This document shows, one piece after another, positions 40,776-41,960 of a stretch of DNA of 41,960 nucleotides. The notes under the pieces were generated by a model. The model was not told where the DNA came from. It saw only the letters and a program-made list of their open reading frames with translations, and searched no databases. How positions within the stretch are numbered: the stretch's first letter is position 1; every line of letters begins with the position of its first letter. Location of the stretch: positions 1-41,960 of the forward strand of contig RBNI01000110.1 of the NCBI GenBank assembly GCA_003990745.1. The letters are read 5' to 3'. The DNA comes from Jimgerdemannia flammicorona. Taxonomy: Eukaryota; Mucoromycota; Endogonomycetes; Endogonales; Endogonaceae. A program made the translations under genes and the position numbers.

Positions 40776-41960
40776 TGTGACAAACCAGGACATATCAACT
40801 GAATTATACCTTAGCCAGATGACGCAAACAATTAGCCAGATGACATGAATACACAGCATAGTAATCAGCAACCATTGCTGCGAAAAACTGTATAAATAGC
40901 CAGACTACCAGAAAAGATATATCGGTGCAGGACCTGCACACCTGTGCTGGACCTGCACACTTGTGCTGGACCTGCACAACTTGTCATAGATAGCAAATCT
41001 ATAGTTAGCCACATAGTAACTAGATAGCAACCAACTTGTATAAATAACCCCAGAGACAAGAGTGAATAAACCTCAGTTCGAAATTGAATCCAAAAGCAAA
41101 AGTCAAGTCTGCCTACCACACTTTGAGAGGAACTCTACAGCTACTATTAGGAGATTGTGAGTATTGGTCCCCTTTTCCACTCCAGTCCACTTTCCGATAC
41201 AAAGCTTGAAGAGTTTGCTGCCAAGTTCAAGGAGAACTTCGCTGCCTTTTGAGTTATTTGCCGCATTCTCAAAAGCCTGCCTATTCTTGCCACAAGCCAG
41301 TCTCTTGACGCAACTTCACAGTAGAGCTAGTCTAATGACATAACTCTGCACAAAAAAAGCCAGTCTTTGATGCAACTTGCTAAGAATCTGAGTTATTTCC
41401 CAGAGAGCTGCCAATTCAGGAAGAATTTGTGTCATTTGCTGTTTTCAAGTTATTTGTATTCCCAGTTGAAGCCGCTGATTCAGAAGAATCCACACCACCC
41501 GAGTATTATTTCCAGAAGAGCCCAATTCATGGCATCTGAGTTATCTGCCAAGTTATCCATTATTCTCAGTGAGCCCAAGTTATCAAGCCATCCACCGCCA
41601 GTACAATTCCCAGTTAACCCAAATAAGGAACCCACCGTGCTATACAAAGATCGCCTACCACTCAGGGAGAACCATTAAATTACTAGACTGTCACACTCAG
41701 AGATCGTCGCACTACACAAAATCATGGCATTCTCAGTTGATCTGAATAAGGAACTCATTGCGCTACATACAAATTTCCAGTTGACCTGAATAAGGAACCT
41801 GTTTGTACTACACACAAATTGACTGCCACCCAAGAAGGAAACCCATTCACACTCAAATCACCACTACACCCAGAGAACCATCCCAATAAGGAAATCGCTT
41901 GCAGTATCCAGATCTTGACTATTATACCACTAAACACCAAGGACCTCAGTAATCTTAGAA
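40776..41960 (+). repeat. Gypsy-3 3' LTR, cut by window end
   Basis: 1185 bases matching 31890 to about 33090. It carries the TATA-like box, the 19-bp units (40924-40980) and AATAAA near 41065. Differences from the 5' LTR are mainly transitions, with some small deletions (for example near 41540). The flanking duplication cannot be checked. Confidence 0.9.

Larger units (their letters stand above)
31890..41960 (+). mobile_element. Gypsy-3, Ty3/gypsy retrotransposon with AT-hook, dUTPase and ORF3
   Basis: Inserted in copia-2 RT, this is the best-preserved gypsy copy. It has a 1311-bp 5' LTR, a 7575-bp internal region and 1185 bp of the 3' LTR before the window ends. Domain order is Gag (CCHC, AT-hook), protease, three Cys/His modules, dUTPase, linker, RT, RNase H, integrase, ORF3. 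The sense strand is rich in A and C and poor in CpG. The LTRs are roughly 93-95 percent identical by eye, differing mostly by transitions. Stops in every domain make it non-functional. Confidence 0.9.

Overview
The window looks like a transposon graveyard from a large, repeat-rich fungal genome. I see no host gene, tRNA or rRNA. It holds at least six retroelement copies or fragments, nested in one another: three Ty3/gypsy, two Ty1/copia and one L1/Tx1-like LINE. There are also a SINE-like insertion and two unidentified insertions. Decayed copies are AT-rich, and their changes relative to better-preserved relatives are mainly C-to-T and G-to-A transitions, often CpA to TpA. That is the pattern expected from repeat-induced point mutation (RIP), so a filamentous ascomycete is the best guess. 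The exact taxon cannot be read from the sequence.

Layout. 1-1144 is unassigned. Gypsy-1 (+) has the end of its LTR near 1458, and its gag is split by a nearly complete LINE (2255-7988) flanked by 19-bp target duplications. Gypsy-1 resumes at 8006 with gag, protease and a Cys-rich region and is cut at 11022. Gypsy-2 (-) spans 11023-26565; its 5' LTR is truncated. Copia-1 (+, 19155-24905) sits inside gypsy-2 gag, and a 668-bp minisatellite-tailed insertion sits inside copia-1. From 26566 lies copia-2 (+), strongly decayed. It is interrupted by a 1.65-kb insertion with an unknown ORF (about 27036-28689), by a second unknown insertion (about 29216-31199) and by gypsy-3. Gypsy-3 (+) runs from 31890 past the window end; its second LTR is cut at 41960.

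The most interesting object is the gypsy-2/gypsy-3 family. Apart from the standard Gag, protease, RT, RNase H and integrase it carries an AT-hook motif in the C-terminal part of Gag, three small Cys/His modules after the protease, a dUTPase domain with all five family motifs, and a third ORF after integrase (coiled-coil-like, acidic end). Each is recognisable in both copies, which argues that they were coding parts of the live element. Excluding copia-1, the gypsy-2 internal region is 7576 bp against 7575 bp in gypsy-3. All copies in the window are inactive through stops, frameshifts or truncation.
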